The position numbers and the translations under genes are program-made. This document shows, piece by piece, positions 40,746 to 49,647 of a stretch of DNA of 64,000 nucleotides. The stretch comes from Streptomyces sp. CCM_MD2014. Lineage in GTDB: Bacteria; Actinomycetota; Actinomycetes; Streptomycetales; Streptomycetaceae. The DNA lies in NCBI RefSeq assembly GCF_000772045.1, contig NZ_CP009754.1:4154001-4218000 (forward strand), given 5' to 3'. Below the pieces are notes generated by a model that saw only the letters and a list, made by a program, of their open reading frames with translations, ran no database searches and was not told the DNA's origin. Position 1 is the first letter of the stretch. Each line of letters begins with the position of its first letter.

Positions 40746-41366
40746 TCAGTGGCTGGGCTCCGGCTGCCAGGCGAAGCCGTCCGGGTCGGCGAACGGACGG
40801 CTGCCGCCGGAGACGACGAGACGGTGGGAGCCGGTTCCCTCGGCGGCCACGCCCGCCACCTTGGCGAGCGCACGGCGCTTGTAGAGGGAGAGCTTGACGG
40901 TGCCCGGGCCGGCGGCGAACTCGACGTACTTCCCGCCGAAGCTCTTGCCCACGGTCAGGCCCTGCTCGACGTAGAACCGCTTGGTGGCCTTGACGTCCTC
41001 GACGCCCAGGAGGAGCACGATCTCGTCCACGTCGCGGGTGACCGGGGCGGTGTCCTTCTTCGCCGAGGTCGCGATCTGCCAGACCGTGCCGTCCGGCGCC
41101 TGCACGACGCCGCCGTAGCCCCACAGCGACTTCGCGGCGGGCTTGAGGACGGTGGCGCCGGCGTCCACCGCGGCGGTGAAGAGCGCGTCGACGTTGCCGG
41201 GCTGGGCCACCACCAGGGACAGCGTGAAACCGCGGAAGCCGGTCGTCGGGCTGTCGGAGGCGCTCAGGCGCACCCGCGACTCGTCGAGTCCGAACGCGTC
41301 GGAGTAGAAGCGGGCGGCGGCCTCGGGGTCGGCCACTTCGAGGGTGATGGCGTCGATGGAGTTCAT
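40746..41366 (-). CDS. VOC (glyoxalase-fold) protein, two modules
   Basis: A 206-residue protein of two glyoxalase/bleomycin-resistance modules: ITLEVADPEAAARFYSDAFGL and DEIVLLLGVEDVKATKRFYVEQGL, with QAPDGTVWQIAT and ADPDGFAWQPEPSH closing the modules. Metal ligands expected for glyoxalase I are not complete, so the role could be as a dioxygenase, isomerase or binding protein. The start is the ATG at 41366. Confidence 0.8.
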   Translation of the reverse strand: MNSIDAITLEVADPEAAARFYSDAFGLDESRVRLSASDSPTTGFRGFTLSLVVAQPGNVDALFTAAVDAGATVLKPAAKSLWGYGGVVQAPDGTVWQIATSAKKDTAPVTRDVDEIVLLLGVEDVKATKRFYVEQGLTVGKSFGGKYVEFAAGPGTVKLSLYKRRALAKVAGVAAEGTGSHRLVVSGGSRPFADPDGFAWQPEPSH

Positions 41367-41497
41367 GTCCTCGAAGGTAGGTGCGGCCGCTCCCGCGGTG
41401 CTTCTCGAAAACTGACGGACCGCCCCGCCGAAACCCCCTCCCGCGGGGCGGACCCGGGCCGGCGGCGGGGCCCCGCGGGACACCGCCGCCCCCGGCG

Positions 41498-43810
41498 TCA
41501 GGCGAAGAGGTTGTAGTCCCGGCGCTCCGTGAAGAACCAGGAGACCTCGGCACGGCCCGCGAACGGCGTCCGCCAGGCGCCCGTGCTCTTGTACAGGTAG
41601 GGGTCCTGGTCGTTCGGCCGTACGTCGGTGGCGTACAGGTCGGCCCGGCCGTCGCGGTCGGCGTCGCCGATGCCCACCAGGTGCTCGTAGGTGTTCCAGC
41701 CGCCGCCGATCCGGGTCCGGGGTGCGAAGCGGCCGTCGCCGTAGCCGAGGTAGAGCCACAGCACTCCGGAGCGGTCGCGGGCGACGAGGTCACCGGCCGG
41801 GGCCCCGGCGATGTCTCCGGTCGCCGTGATCTGGTCGTACGCGCCCCAGCCGCCGGTGCCGATCTTCACGCGCTCGGCGAAGGGGGACCGCCAGTTCCCG
41901 GTGCCCTTGTACAGCCACAGGGCGCCCGAGGTGTCGGTGGCGACCAGGTCCGCCCGGCCGTCGCCGTTCAGGTCGCTGCCGCCGGTGATCTGCCGGTAGA
42001 CGTTCCAGCCCCCGCCGATCCGGCTGCGGGAGGTGAACGGGGAGTCGGCGTCCCCCTTGCCGAGGTACAGCCAGAGCACGCCCGAGCGGTCCCGGGCCAC
42101 CAGGTCGCTCACCGGGGCGCCGCCGAGGTCGCCGGCGCCCTCGATCCGGTCGTAGACGTTCCAGCCGCCGCCGACGAGCTGCTCCGGGTTCTGGACGTAG
42201 GCGTACTGCTCGCGGGAGTCGAAGGTGTCGTTCAGCAACAGCCGGCCGCCGGTGTCCCGCGCGAGGACGTCGGGGGCGCCGTCCCCGTCGTAGTCGTGCA
42301 GGCCGGGGTCGCGGGCGACCGTGAAGGTGCCCGAGGAGACCAGTTCCGGGCCGATGCCGTTGAGCGGCCTGGCCTCGATGCGCCAGGTGTACGGGCCGGC
42401 GCCGGCGGCGGAGTACATGCCGCGGGTACCGTTCCACTCCACGTCGCCGTCCCAGTCGAAGCGGACGCGGTGCGGGTCGCCGTATCCGGACGACAGGGGG
42501 TACACGTCGGCCCGCTTCACCTCCCCTGTGCGGGTGTTGCGCAGCGTGATGTCCATCGCCACGTTGACCCGGGACAGGCGCCACTCCAGGCGGAACCGGC
42601 CCTTGTTCCGGTCGAGGTCGACCACGTCGGGAATGTCGTCCCCGAGCAGCGTCACCCTCGTCGGCTCGCCGCTGCTCGCCACCCGGGTGGCGACCGGCGC
42701 CCCGTCCGCGCCGGGGGCGACCCGGTACAGACCCTCGCCGTTGGCCACCGTGCCGCCGCTGACGTAGAGGGTGCCGTCGGGTGCCGTGGCCGTCTGCCGC
42801 GTGTGGTCGAGGACCTCGCGGGTGGCGCTCGAGGTGAGGTGACGGGCCGTCAGGGCGTACAGCGGGTCCGGGTCCTGGGCCGTCAGCTCGCTGCTCACGC
42901 CGTACGTCACCCAGTCGCCCACGAGGCCGACCCGCACGTCGCCGGACACCCGCCCGATCGCGTAGCGCCGGTCGAACCCGGTGCCGCGCGGGGTGACGAC
43001 CACGTGGCTCTCGCCCTGGGCGTCCGTCTCGGCCCAGGCCACGTGCGTCTCGGAGAGGGTGACCGAGGCGGGATCGGAGGCCGCGTTGTGACGCCGCAGG
43101 ACGGCGCCGTCGGCCAGGTCGACCAGCGCCCACTGCCAGGTGTCCGCCGTCTGGTAGGTCAGTACGGCGCGGTCGGGGGTGCCCGCGACGAGGTGCGGGT
43201 TGACCGCGTCCCGCGGCAGACCGGTCACCGGGCGCCCGGCCGGTGCGCCGTCCACCACGTCGACGAGGTGGACGTCCTGGCCTCCGGCGTCGTTCGCGGT
43301 GCCGACGACGAGGGTGGTGCCGACCGCGCCGAGGGACTGGCCCGAGCGCCCGAAGTCGTCCGGGTCCACGACCATCACGGCCTGCTTCGTCCGCATGTCG
43401 CGCAGCTCGACGCGGCCGTCGGACAGGAGGAGCACCACCGCGTCCGACGCCTGGGCGCCCAGGGCGACCCAGGCGGACCGGCCCTCCATCGGGTCGGTGG
43501 TCGAACCGTCGGCGAAGCTGGTCCACAGAACGTCTCCGGCACCGCCCTCGCCCCAGGTCAGGAACCCGGTCGAGCCGACGCCCGCCAACTGGCTCCGGCC
43601 GGCCGGATACGGCACCGCCGCCTGCTGGGTGCCGTCGGACCCCGTCGCGGCGAGGCTCGTCGAGGCGGACGCGGACAAGGGCGCGGAGGCCGGCGCGGAG
43701 GCGCGTGCGGACGCCGGGGCGGCCACGGCCTGGCCGCCGGCCGACACGGTGGCCAGCACGGCGGCGATCGCCACGGTCAGGCGCAGCCGGGAAACACGAG
43801 AACGGTGCAA
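41498..43810 (-). CDS. Large secreted protein with FG-GAP/VCBS repeats
   Basis: A 770-residue exported protein. Signal peptide about residues 1-30 (AGGQAVAAPA), then an Ala/Ser linker. A beta-rich N-terminal half of propeller-like strands covers about residues 60-430. The C-terminal part has Ca-binding FG-GAP repeats: DYDGDGAPDVLARD, DLNGDGRADLVATD, DADRDGRADLYATD and IGGGWNVY/T segments recurring. Streptomycetes carry many such proteins; binding of cell surface or carbohydrate is assumed. A TATCCT at 43937-43932 may be its -10. Confidence 0.85.
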   Translation of the reverse strand: MHRSRVSRLRLTVAIAAVLATVSAGGQAVAAPASARASAPASAPLSASASTSLAATGSDGTQQAAVPYPAGRSQLAGVGSTGFLTWGEGGAGDVLWTSFADGSTTDPMEGRSAWVALGAQASDAVVLLLSDGRVELRDMRTKQAVMVVDPDDFGRSGQSLGAVGTTLVVGTANDAGGQDVHLVDVVDGAPAGRPVTGLPRDAVNPHLVAGTPDRAVLTYQTADTWQWALVDLADGAVLRRHNAASDPASVTLSETHVAWAETDAQGESHVVVTPRGTGFDRRYAIGRVSGDVRVGLVGDWVTYGVSSELTAQDPDPLYALTARHLTSSATREVLDHTRQTATAPDGTLYVSGGTVANGEGLYRVAPGADGAPVATRVASSGEPTRVTLLGDDIPDVVDLDRNKGRFRLEWRLSRVNVAMDITLRNTRTGEVKRADVYPLSSGYGDPHRVRFDWDGDVEWNGTRGMYSAAGAGPYTWRIEARPLNGIGPELVSSGTFTVARDPGLHDYDGDGAPDVLARDTGGRLLLNDTFDSREQYAYVQNPEQLVGGGWNVYDRIEGAGDLGGAPVSDLVARDRSGVLWLYLGKGDADSPFTSRSRIGGGWNVYRQITGGSDLNGDGRADLVATDTSGALWLYKGTGNWRSPFAERVKIGTGGWGAYDQITATGDIAGAPAGDLVARDRSGVLWLYLGYGDGRFAPRTRIGGGWNTYEHLVGIGDADRDGRADLYATDVRPNDQDPYLYKSTGAWRTPFAGRAEVSWFFTERRDYNLFA

Positions 43811-43956
43811 CGTACGGTCCCTCCCCAGTGGATGACCGCGGCGGAGGACGGACGCACACGGCCGGATGCACGCGGGCGACCGGATGGGACCCCCCTCAAC
43901 CGGTACGTCGCCTCACGCGAAGATCCGCTGGAGGATAGCAGCGCGCTTTCCGGAGG

Positions 43957-44724
43957 TCACCGGTGTTCCCGCCCGGCGTCCGGCGCCCGCTCCCCGCCGG
44001 CGCCGGTCCACGCGTCCGGTCGCGGGGCGAGTACGGCGCGGACCACCTCGGCGGACGAGGCCATGACGTCGGCCGCGAAACGGCGCCGCCCGACACCGAG
44101 CCGGCGCAGCCCCGCGCCGTGGTCCACGGCGACGACCACGGTGGCGGCGAGCAGGAGCAGTTGCCACAGGGCCAGCACGGGGCGGCGCGTCACGGCGGGG
44201 AGCCCGGCCAGCGAGTCGTGCAGCCGCTCGCAGTGGAAGGGGACGTGGCGCCGCTCGTCGGCCAGGATGCGGCCCGCCACCTCCGCGGTCAGCGCGTCGT
44301 CGGTGCCGTCCCTGAGGGCCCGGTAGTACCGCAGCGCCACGACCTCGGCGATCATCAGCACCAGCAGTTCGGTGCGCAGGCCCAGCAGCCGCCGCAGCCG
44401 TACGAAGACGGTGTCGCTCCAGTGGCCGCGCAGCGTCGGCCTGCCGCCCGCGGCCAGCAGCCGGGCGAGGAGCCGGGCGTGGTTCTGCTCCTCGGCGACG
44501 AAGAGCCGCACCGCCCGTGCGTAGTCGGCGTCGCCCGCCTCCTCGGCCTTGGCGACGAGGTTCGCGCCGTCCCCGTCCTCGCCGACCTGGAAGCGCTGGA
44601 TGCCCGCCCACACCGCCCGGTGCAGCACGGCGCCCCGCGCCCAGTCCGGGTCGCCCTGCGCCCGTCTGCGCTCGCGCTCGTCCTCGAAGTGCCGTGTCCA
44701 CTCGGCGAACCCGTCCGTACCCAC
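43957..44724 (-). CDS. Ferritin-like domain protein
   Basis: A 255-residue, mainly helical protein. Pairs of carboxylate/His motifs fit a di-iron four-helix bundle: FVAEEQNHARLLARLL, EVVALRYYRAL and ILADERRHVPFHCERL. A hydrophobic LALWQLLLLAATVVVAV segment near residue 190 suggests membrane contact. It resembles uncharacterised ferritin-like proteins; no oxidase activity can be claimed. The start is taken as GTG at 44724, where the ribosome site is poor, so a nearby upstream start is possible. Confidence 0.65.
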   Translation of the reverse strand: MGTDGFAEWTRHFEDERERRRAQGDPDWARGAVLHRAVWAGIQRFQVGEDGDGANLVAKAEEAGDADYARAVRLFVAEEQNHARLLARLLAAGGRPTLRGHWSDTVFVRLRRLLGLRTELLVLMIAEVVALRYYRALRDGTDDALTAEVAGRILADERRHVPFHCERLHDSLAGLPAVTRRPVLALWQLLLLAATVVVAVDHGAGLRRLGVGRRRFAADVMASSAEVVRAVLAPRPDAWTGAGGERAPDAGREHR

Positions 44725-45015
44725 TCCCCGCCCCCACTCCGGGACACGGCCGCCGTGCCCCGGAAGGGGACGACGCGCTGGGACGCCGGACCGTTCCCCC
44801 CGGCCACCCGGCCGCTCGGCCACCGGGGCGATGGGGCGCCGGGGCCGCCACCCGCCCGCAGCGACGTGTCTTTTGTCTCGGTACGCGGGCTTCCGCGCCC
44901 CGTACCGCCGATATCCGCCCGGCCGACGGCGGAAATCTGCCGTCGTCCGGGGAATATTCCCGCAACGGCCGTCCGGGCCGGGATTTTCGCCGGCACCCGG
45001 TCGATCACGGCGTGC

Positions 45016-45133
45016 TACTGTCGAGGGAAGTTGCAGTTGTGGTTGCCTGAAGGTTTTTTCCGACGGGGTGATCATCACGGCGACCGGAGTGCACACAGGG
45101 TGAACTCCGAGCACCGTCCCGAAGGAGAAAAAC
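45016..45133 (+). promoter_or_regulatory. Promoter and long 5' leader of the cold shock gene
   Basis: TACTGT at 45016-45021 is a good -10. Transcription from about 45028 would give a leader of about 106 bases with a T-run (45050-45060) and GAAGGAG before the ATG. Long leaders that refold in the cold are known for cspA-type genes. The wider gap 44725-45133 also holds the palindrome GGGAATATTCCC at 44950-44961; no gene was found in it. Confidence 0.5.
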
Positions 45134-45337
45134 ATGGCTTCCGGCACCGTGAAGTGGTTCAACGCCGAAAAGGGCTTCGGCTTCATCGAGCAGGACGGCG
45201 GCGGCCCCGACGTCTTCGCCCACTACTCGAACATCAACGCCCAGGGCTTCCGCGAGCTGCTCGAGGGTCAGAAGGTGACCTTCGACATCGCGCAGGGCCA
45301 GAAGGGCCCGACGGCCGAGAACATCACCCCGGCCTGA
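45134..45337 (+). CDS. CspA-family cold shock protein
   Basis: A 67-residue single cold-shock domain, MASGTVKWFNAEKGFGFIEQ then DVFAHYSNI, with RNP1 (KGFGFI) and RNP2 (VFAHY) intact. It binds single-stranded RNA as a chaperone. The RNP2 motif has Tyr-Ser in place of His-Phe, a common actinobacterial variant. The start is preceded by GAAGGAG. A strong terminator follows, and then a DEAD-box helicase gene, a partner in RNA unwinding. Confidence 0.95.
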   Translation: MASGTVKWFNAEKGFGFIEQDGGGPDVFAHYSNINAQGFRELLEGQKVTFDIAQGQKGPTAENITPA

Positions 45338-45355
45338 CGCTCTCGCACACTCCGC

Positions 45356-45391
45356 AGCTGGGGCCCGCACCTTGGGGTGCGGGCCCCAGCT
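45356..45391 (+). terminator. Strong terminator after the cold shock gene
   Basis: AGCTGGGGCCCGCACC and GGTGCGGGCCCCAGCT form a 16-bp perfect stem with loop TTGG, 18 bases after the stop codon. The following 210 bases up to the helicase hold no gene. Confidence 0.9.
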
Positions 45392-45602
45392 CGCCGCGTT
45401 TCCGGGCGTACGACGCCCCGCGGGGAGCACGGATTCCGCCCCGCGCATTCGTTTTCATCGCGATCACCGTATTCACCAATTCTCCCGGTCCCCCCGGCCT
45501 GCCGCGCCGAAATCGACCGGGCCGGCTCGTTCTTGCGATTCCCTGCGCCGCTCGTCCGCTGCGGGTCTCCCTTGATACGTGCCGTATCGAGGAAGGTTCC
45601 CC

Positions 45603-47177
45603 ATGAACCGCGCACGCACCAACGACCGCCGACGCTCCGGCGACGGCCCCCGGCGCTCCCGTTCCGCGGGCCGCCCGCAGAACTCCGGCCGCCGCCCCGC
45701 CGCCGCGCCCCAGGGCGGCGAGTTCGCCCTGCCCAAGACGATCACCCCGGCACTGCCCGCCGTCGAGACGTTCGCCGAACTCGACCTGCCGGCCCGCATG
45801 CTGTCCGCGCTCGGCGACCAGGGCGTCACCGTGCCGTTCCCGATCCAGGCGGCGACCCTGCCGAACTCCCTGGCCGGACGGGACGTGCTCGGCCGCGGCC
45901 GTACCGGCTCGGGCAAGACGCTCGCCTTCGGTCTGGCCCTGCTGGCCCGCACGGCCGGCAAGCGCGCCGAGCCGCGGCGCCCGCTCGCCCTGGTCCTCGT
46001 CCCCACCCGTGAGCTGGCCCAGCAGGTCACCGACGCGCTCACGCCGTACGCCCGCGCCGTGGGCCTGCGGTCGGCCACCGTGGTCGGCGGCATGTCGATC
46101 GGCCGGCAGGCCGGGGCGCTGCGCTCCGGCGCGGAGGTCGTCGTCGCGACGCCCGGACGGCTCAAGGACCTCATCGACCGCGGCGACTGCGCCCTCGGGG
46201 ACGTCACGATCACGGTCCTCGACGAGGCCGACCAGATGACCGACATGGGCTTCATGCCGCAGGTCACCGCGCTGCTCGACCAGGTCGCGCCGGACGGGCA
46301 GCGGATGCTGTTCTCGGCCACCCTGGACCGCAACGTCGACAAGCTGGTCCGCCGCTACCTGACCGACCCCGTGGTGCACTCCGTCGACCCGTCGGCCGGT
46401 GCCGTCACCACGATGGAGCACCACGTGCTGCACGTGCAGGACGAGGACAAGCAGCGCACCACCGTCGAGATCGCGGCGCGCGACGGCCGGGTCATCATGT
46501 TCCTCGACACCAAGCACCGGGTGGACCGGCTGGTGAAGCAGCTGCTGAAGAGCGGCGTGCGCGCCGCCGGGCTGCACGGCGGCAAGTCCCAGCCGCAGCG
46601 CACCCGGACCCTCGCCCAGTTCAAGGACGGGCAGGTGACGGCGCTGGTGGCGACCAACGTCGCGGCCCGCGGCATCCACGTGGACAACCTCGACCTGGTC
46701 GTCAACGTGGACCCGCCCGGCGACCACAAGGACTACCTGCACCGGGGCGGCCGTACGGCCCGGGCCGGCGAGTCCGGCAGCGTCGTCACGCTGGTGACGC
46801 CGGACCAGCGGCGCGAGATGACCCGCCTGATGTCCCTGGCCGGCATCACGCCCCAGGTCACCCCGGTCCGCGCGGGCGAGGCGGAGCTGGCACGCATCAC
46901 CGGTGCGCAGGCCCCCTCCGGAGTCCCCGTCGTCATCGCCGCGCCGGTGGTGGAGCGCCCCCGCCGCACCGCCTCCGGCTCCTCGTCCCGCGGCCGCCGC
47001 GGCCGCTCCTCGGGGCGCGGCGGCGGGCAGGGTGCAGGCGCTTCCGGCACGTCGAACCGCACGGGCGCCGCCCAGTCCCGCACCGGCCAGGGCCGGCCCG
47101 CCGGCGACACCCCGCGCCGCAGGCCCCGCCGCCAGTCCGCGGGCGGTGCGACGGGGTCGGCCGGTACGGCGGCCTAG
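45603..47177 (+). CDS. DEAD-box ATP-dependent RNA helicase
   Basis: A 524-residue helicase. Q motif FPIQAATLP, motif I GRTGSGKT, PTRELAQQ, TPGRL, motif II VLDEADQM, motif III FSATL, then MFLDTKHRV, ATNVAARGIHV and the HRGGRTARAG motif VI. The N-terminal 40 residues and the last 75 are basic and rich in Ser/Gly/Arg, typical RNA-binding tails. It probably helps translation or RNA decay in the cold together with the adjacent Csp. Confidence 0.95.
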   Translation: MNRARTNDRRRSGDGPRRSRSAGRPQNSGRRPAAAPQGGEFALPKTITPALPAVETFAELDLPARMLSALGDQGVTVPFPIQAATLPNSLAGRDVLGRGRTGSGKTLAFGLALLARTAGKRAEPRRPLALVLVPTRELAQQVTDALTPYARAVGLRSATVVGGMSIGRQAGALRSGAEVVVATPGRLKDLIDRGDCALGDVTITVLDEADQMTDMGFMPQVTALLDQVAPDGQRMLFSATLDRNVDKLVRRYLTDPVVHSVDPSAGAVTTMEHHVLHVQDEDKQRTTVEIAARDGRVIMFLDTKHRVDRLVKQLLKSGVRAAGLHGGKSQPQRTRTLAQFKDGQVTALVATNVAARGIHVDNLDLVVNVDPPGDHKDYLHRGGRTARAGESGSVVTLVTPDQRREMTRLMSLAGITPQVTPVRAGEAELARITGAQAPSGVPVVIAAPVVERPRRTASGSSSRGRRGRSSGRGGGQGAGASGTSNRTGAAQSRTGQGRPAGDTPRRRPRRQSAGGATGSAGTAA

Positions 47178-47198
47178 GACCACCCCCGGCACATCCCC

Positions 47199-47221
47199 GG
47201 GGACGGACCGCGTCCGTCCCC
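47199..47221 (+). terminator. Hairpin between helicase and SCO5918-like gene
   Basis: GGGGACGGAC and GTCCGTCCCC pair perfectly (10 bp) with loop CGC. It lies 18 bases before the next start codon's leader, so it could be a terminator or an mRNA-processing/stability element within an operon. Confidence 0.55.
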
Positions 47222-47239
47222 TCCCCTTGTGGAGGCAAT

Positions 47240-47569
47240 ATGCGCTGTGTCATCGCCCGGTACCCGTTCGACCTCACCAAGGGCGGGGTGGTGGACTCGA
47301 TGAAGGGCGTCACGCCCGAGCCCGTCACCGGTGAGTCCGTGACGATCGGCCGCCGCCGCTACCCCGTCAAGCAGGTGGGCGAGGTCGTCACCCGGCAGGA
47401 CCGCCGCGACTTCTCCGGCGGCGAGGTGATCCGGGCGATGACCCGCCTCGGCTTCACCTGCCATCCCGCTCCGGGCGCCGAGCCCGCGCCGCCGGCGCCC
47501 GCCGCCACAGCGGTCGAGACGGCGTCCGCGCTGCTCGGCGGCACCACCGCGACGCCTCGGGAACTCTGA
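47240..47569 (+). CDS. SCO5918-family small protein
   Basis: A 109-residue protein starting MRCVIARYPFDLTKGGVVDSM, with GESVTIGRRRYPVKQVGEVVTRQDRRDF and an Ala/Pro tail. It matches the small conserved Streptomyces protein encoded next to the cold-shock DEAD-box helicase in other genomes (SCO5918 type); this recall is from memory. GGAGG lies 5 bases before the ATG. The function is unknown; linkage suggests RNA or cold adaptation. Confidence 0.7.
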   Translation: MRCVIARYPFDLTKGGVVDSMKGVTPEPVTGESVTIGRRRYPVKQVGEVVTRQDRRDFSGGEVIRAMTRLGFTCHPAPGAEPAPPAPAATAVETASALLGGTTATPREL

Positions 47570-47571
47570 GC

Positions 47572-47925
47572 TCAGGCCAGCCCGGTGGCCCGGCCCCCGT
47601 CGTCCCAGCGGACCTCCAGCACGCGCCGGACGGCCGCACGGTCGACGGGGCCGAACACGTGCGGGAAGAGCGTGCCCTCGGCGACACCGGGCGGCGGCAC
47701 CGGGTCGGCCGCCTCCCACACGCACCGCGCGGTGAGCCGGTCCTCGTCCAGGAGCAGCGCCACCAGCGGCCGGGGCGCGTCGCGGTAGTACGCGTTGACG
47801 ACGGCGAGGGTGGTCTCCTCGTCGGGCGAGCAGTGGACGAAGCCGTCGTCCGTCAGGGATGCGGGCGCGTACGGGCGGCCGGGGTCGGCGTTCCAGTCGG
47901 CGAGCGGTGCCACGTGGTAGATCAT
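47572..47925 (-). CDS. DUF952 family protein
   Basis: A 117-residue protein, MIYHVAPLADW, with DDGFVHCSPDEE, LLLDEDRLTARCVWE and FPHVFGPVDRAAV. This is the DUF952 fold, related to glutathione S-transferase-like or ADP-ribosyl-transfer-like small proteins; no activity is established. Its start overlaps the stop of the upstream gene as ATGA. It converges on the SCO5918-like gene with only 2 bases between. Confidence 0.85.
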   Translation of the reverse strand: MIYHVAPLADWNADPGRPYAPASLTDDGFVHCSPDEETTLAVVNAYYRDAPRPLVALLLDEDRLTARCVWEAADPVPPPGVAEGTLFPHVFGPVDRAAVRRVLEVRWDDGGRATGLA

Positions 47926-48506
47926 CGCCCCGTTGTAGCAGCCCTCTCCGTCGCGGCGGCGGTGCCGTCGCGCTCCCCGGAGCCGGGGGCCGAGGGTGTG
48001 GGCCTCACGTCGCCGGGTGCCCTCGACGGCAGCTGCCGGACGGGCCGGTCGCTCGGTTCGGCCGACGGCGCGGAGGCGGGAGGCGCGGAGGGCGACGGCG
48101 TGGCGGCGGTCGTTCGGGGCGCCTCGGTCGGCAGCGCGGGGCCCGGGCCGGGCGTGCGGGTGGCGTCGCGGGTCGGGGCCGGGCTCGGTGAGGCCTCCGG
48201 CGCGGGACCCGCCGGGGCCGGGGCCAGCGGTGGCGCCGGGCTCGCGGGCGGGGCGGGGGACGTCCACTGCAGCGGCAGCGCGATCAGGGCGGCGGCGGCA
48301 GCGGTCGCCGCGGCACCGGCCGCGGCACGCAGCAGGCGCCGGCGGGACGCCGTCCGGCGGATCGCCTCGTAGCGGCCCGGGGGCGGGCCCAGGAAGTCGG
48401 CGCCCGGACGCAGCAGCACCAGCAGCGGATCGTCGCCGTCCGGTCCGAACCCCGGCTCGTCCCGGTCGTCCGGCCCGTCCGGTCCGTCCTCAAGGCGTGT
48501 GGTCAA
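47922..48506 (-). CDS. Membrane protein paired with the ECF sigma factor
   Basis: A 194-residue protein. An acidic cytoplasmic N-terminus (residues 1-50, GDDPLLVLLRPGADFLGPPPGRY) leads into RRTASRRRLL and a TM helix at about 56-77, followed by a Pro/Ala/Ser-rich extracytoplasmic tail. It overlaps the sigma gene by 17 bases, the position of an anti-sigma factor. It has no ZAS motif or clear anti-sigma domain, so that role is inferred from position only. Confidence 0.65.
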   Translation of the reverse strand: MTTRLEDGPDGPDDRDEPGFGPDGDDPLLVLLRPGADFLGPPPGRYEAIRRTASRRRLLRAAAGAAATAAAAALIALPLQWTSPAPPASPAPPLAPAPAGPAPEASPSPAPTRDATRTPGPGPALPTEAPRTTAATPSPSAPPASAPSAEPSDRPVRQLPSRAPGDVRPTPSAPGSGERDGTAAATERAATTGR

Positions 48507-48981
48507 GGCTTCTCCTCAGGTGGACGCGGAGCAGTTCGCGGGCCGCGTGCAGATCGGCCTTGACGGTTCCCTCCTTGCGCCCGGTCGCCGCGGACACCTC
48601 CCGGATCGGCATGTCGGCGTAGTAGTGGAGCAGGATCGGCACGCGCAACCGCTCCGGCAGGGACTGTACGAGCAGCCGCACCGAGGGGTCGGCCTGTTCC
48701 GGGTGCGGGCGCACCGCGACCTCCGCGGTGACCCGGCGCACCGCCCGGCGCTCGCGCTCCAGTTTGCGCCAGTGGTCCCTCACGAGGTTGGCGGCGGTGA
48801 CGTAGAGGAAGCCGCGGGGCTCCTCCACGGACGTCCAGCGGGCCCAGAGCCGGGTGAACGCCTCCGAGGCGATCTCGTGGGCCGTCTCGTCGTCGTCGAC
48901 GAGACGGCGGCACCAGCCGGCGAGGCGCGGATACAGGGCGGCGAACAGCTCGGACGCCGCCCTGTCACGGGACCGTTTCAA
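48490..48981 (-). CDS. ECF sigma-70 family sigma factor
   Basis: A 163-residue sigma factor with region 2 (ALYPRLAGWCRRLVDDDETAHEIASEAFTRLW and PRGFLYVTAANLVRDHWR) and region 4 (LPERLRVPILLHYYADMPIREVSAATGRKEGTVKADLHAAR). The start is a TTG at 48981, supported by GGAG five bases upstream; the in-frame ATG alternatives would remove region 2. It is co-transcribed with the membrane protein and the DUF952 gene. Confidence 0.88.
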   Translation of the reverse strand: MKRSRDRAASELFAALYPRLAGWCRRLVDDDETAHEIASEAFTRLWARWTSVEEPRGFLYVTAANLVRDHWRKLERERRAVRRVTAEVAVRPHPEQADPSVRLLVQSLPERLRVPILLHYYADMPIREVSAATGRKEGTVKADLHAARELLRVHLRRSLDHTP

Positions 48982-49026
48982 CGTTCTCCATGGTCGTGAG
49001 GGTAGTGCGGTGCGCGCCCGCGGGCG

Positions 49027-49647
49027 CTACGCGCCTTTGGTGGCGCTCAGTTCGGCGAAGACGATGACGTTGTCCCGGTACTCCTCGCCGTCGCGCGGGC
49101 CGCCGCAGGTGATGAGCCGCAACTCGGGCCCCGCCACGTCCCCGTAGACGTCCTCGGTCGGGAAGTCGGCCTTCGCCACCGTCCGTACGGCCGTGACCGC
49201 GAACTGGGCGGCGGTGCCGTTGCGCAGGCGGGCCTCGATCCGGTCGCCGCGGTGCAGCCGCGCGAGGTGCCGGAAGACCCCGTCGCCGTACCGGCCGACC
49301 GTGACGTGACCGAGGATGACCGACGGCCCCACCTGGCCCGGGGTCGGCGAGTGCCGGTACCAGCCGGCGCGGTCGTCGTCCGTGACGGGCGGGACCTCCA
49401 CCGTGCCGTCCGACGCCAGCCCCAGGTCCATCACCGGGGTGTCGAGCCCGAGGGCGGGGATGCGCAGCCCCACCGGGACCGAACGCGCCAGGGGACGCAC
49501 CGACTTGGCCGGTGCCTGCGCGTGCGGCGCGGTGTTCGCCGCGGTCGCCGAGGGAGCGGCGTCGCCGCCCCCCTGACCCCCGCCGCAGCCGGCGAGCAGC
49601 GCGGCCAGGGCGGCGGTCGCGAGGGCGCGGCCGGGGCGCCGGATCAT
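49027..49647 (-). CDS. Class F sortase
   Basis: A 206-residue exported transpeptidase. The N-terminus has a lipoprotein-like signal with LLAGC (C21), so it may be lipid-anchored. The sortase core follows: LRIPALGLDTPVM, SVILGHVTV with the catalytic His, LRLITCGGP with the catalytic Cys and EEYRDNVIVFA with the Arg. Class F sortases are frequent in actinobacteria and their targets are poorly known. Its ATG overlaps the stop of the upstream surface-protein gene. Confidence 0.88.
   Translation of the reverse strand: MIRRPGRALATAALAALLAGCGGGQGGGDAAPSATAANTAPHAQAPAKSVRPLARSVPVGLRIPALGLDTPVMDLGLASDGTVEVPPVTDDDRAGWYRHSPTPGQVGPSVILGHVTVGRYGDGVFRHLARLHRGDRIEARLRNGTAAQFAVTAVRTVAKADFPTEDVYGDVAGPELRLITCGGPRDGEEYRDNVIVFAELSATKGA

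Noticed and set aside
48968..48992. Eight-codon ATG frame over the ECF sigma start
   Set aside because: It could be a leader peptide, but its GGAG is better explained as the ribosome site of the TTG start at 48981.
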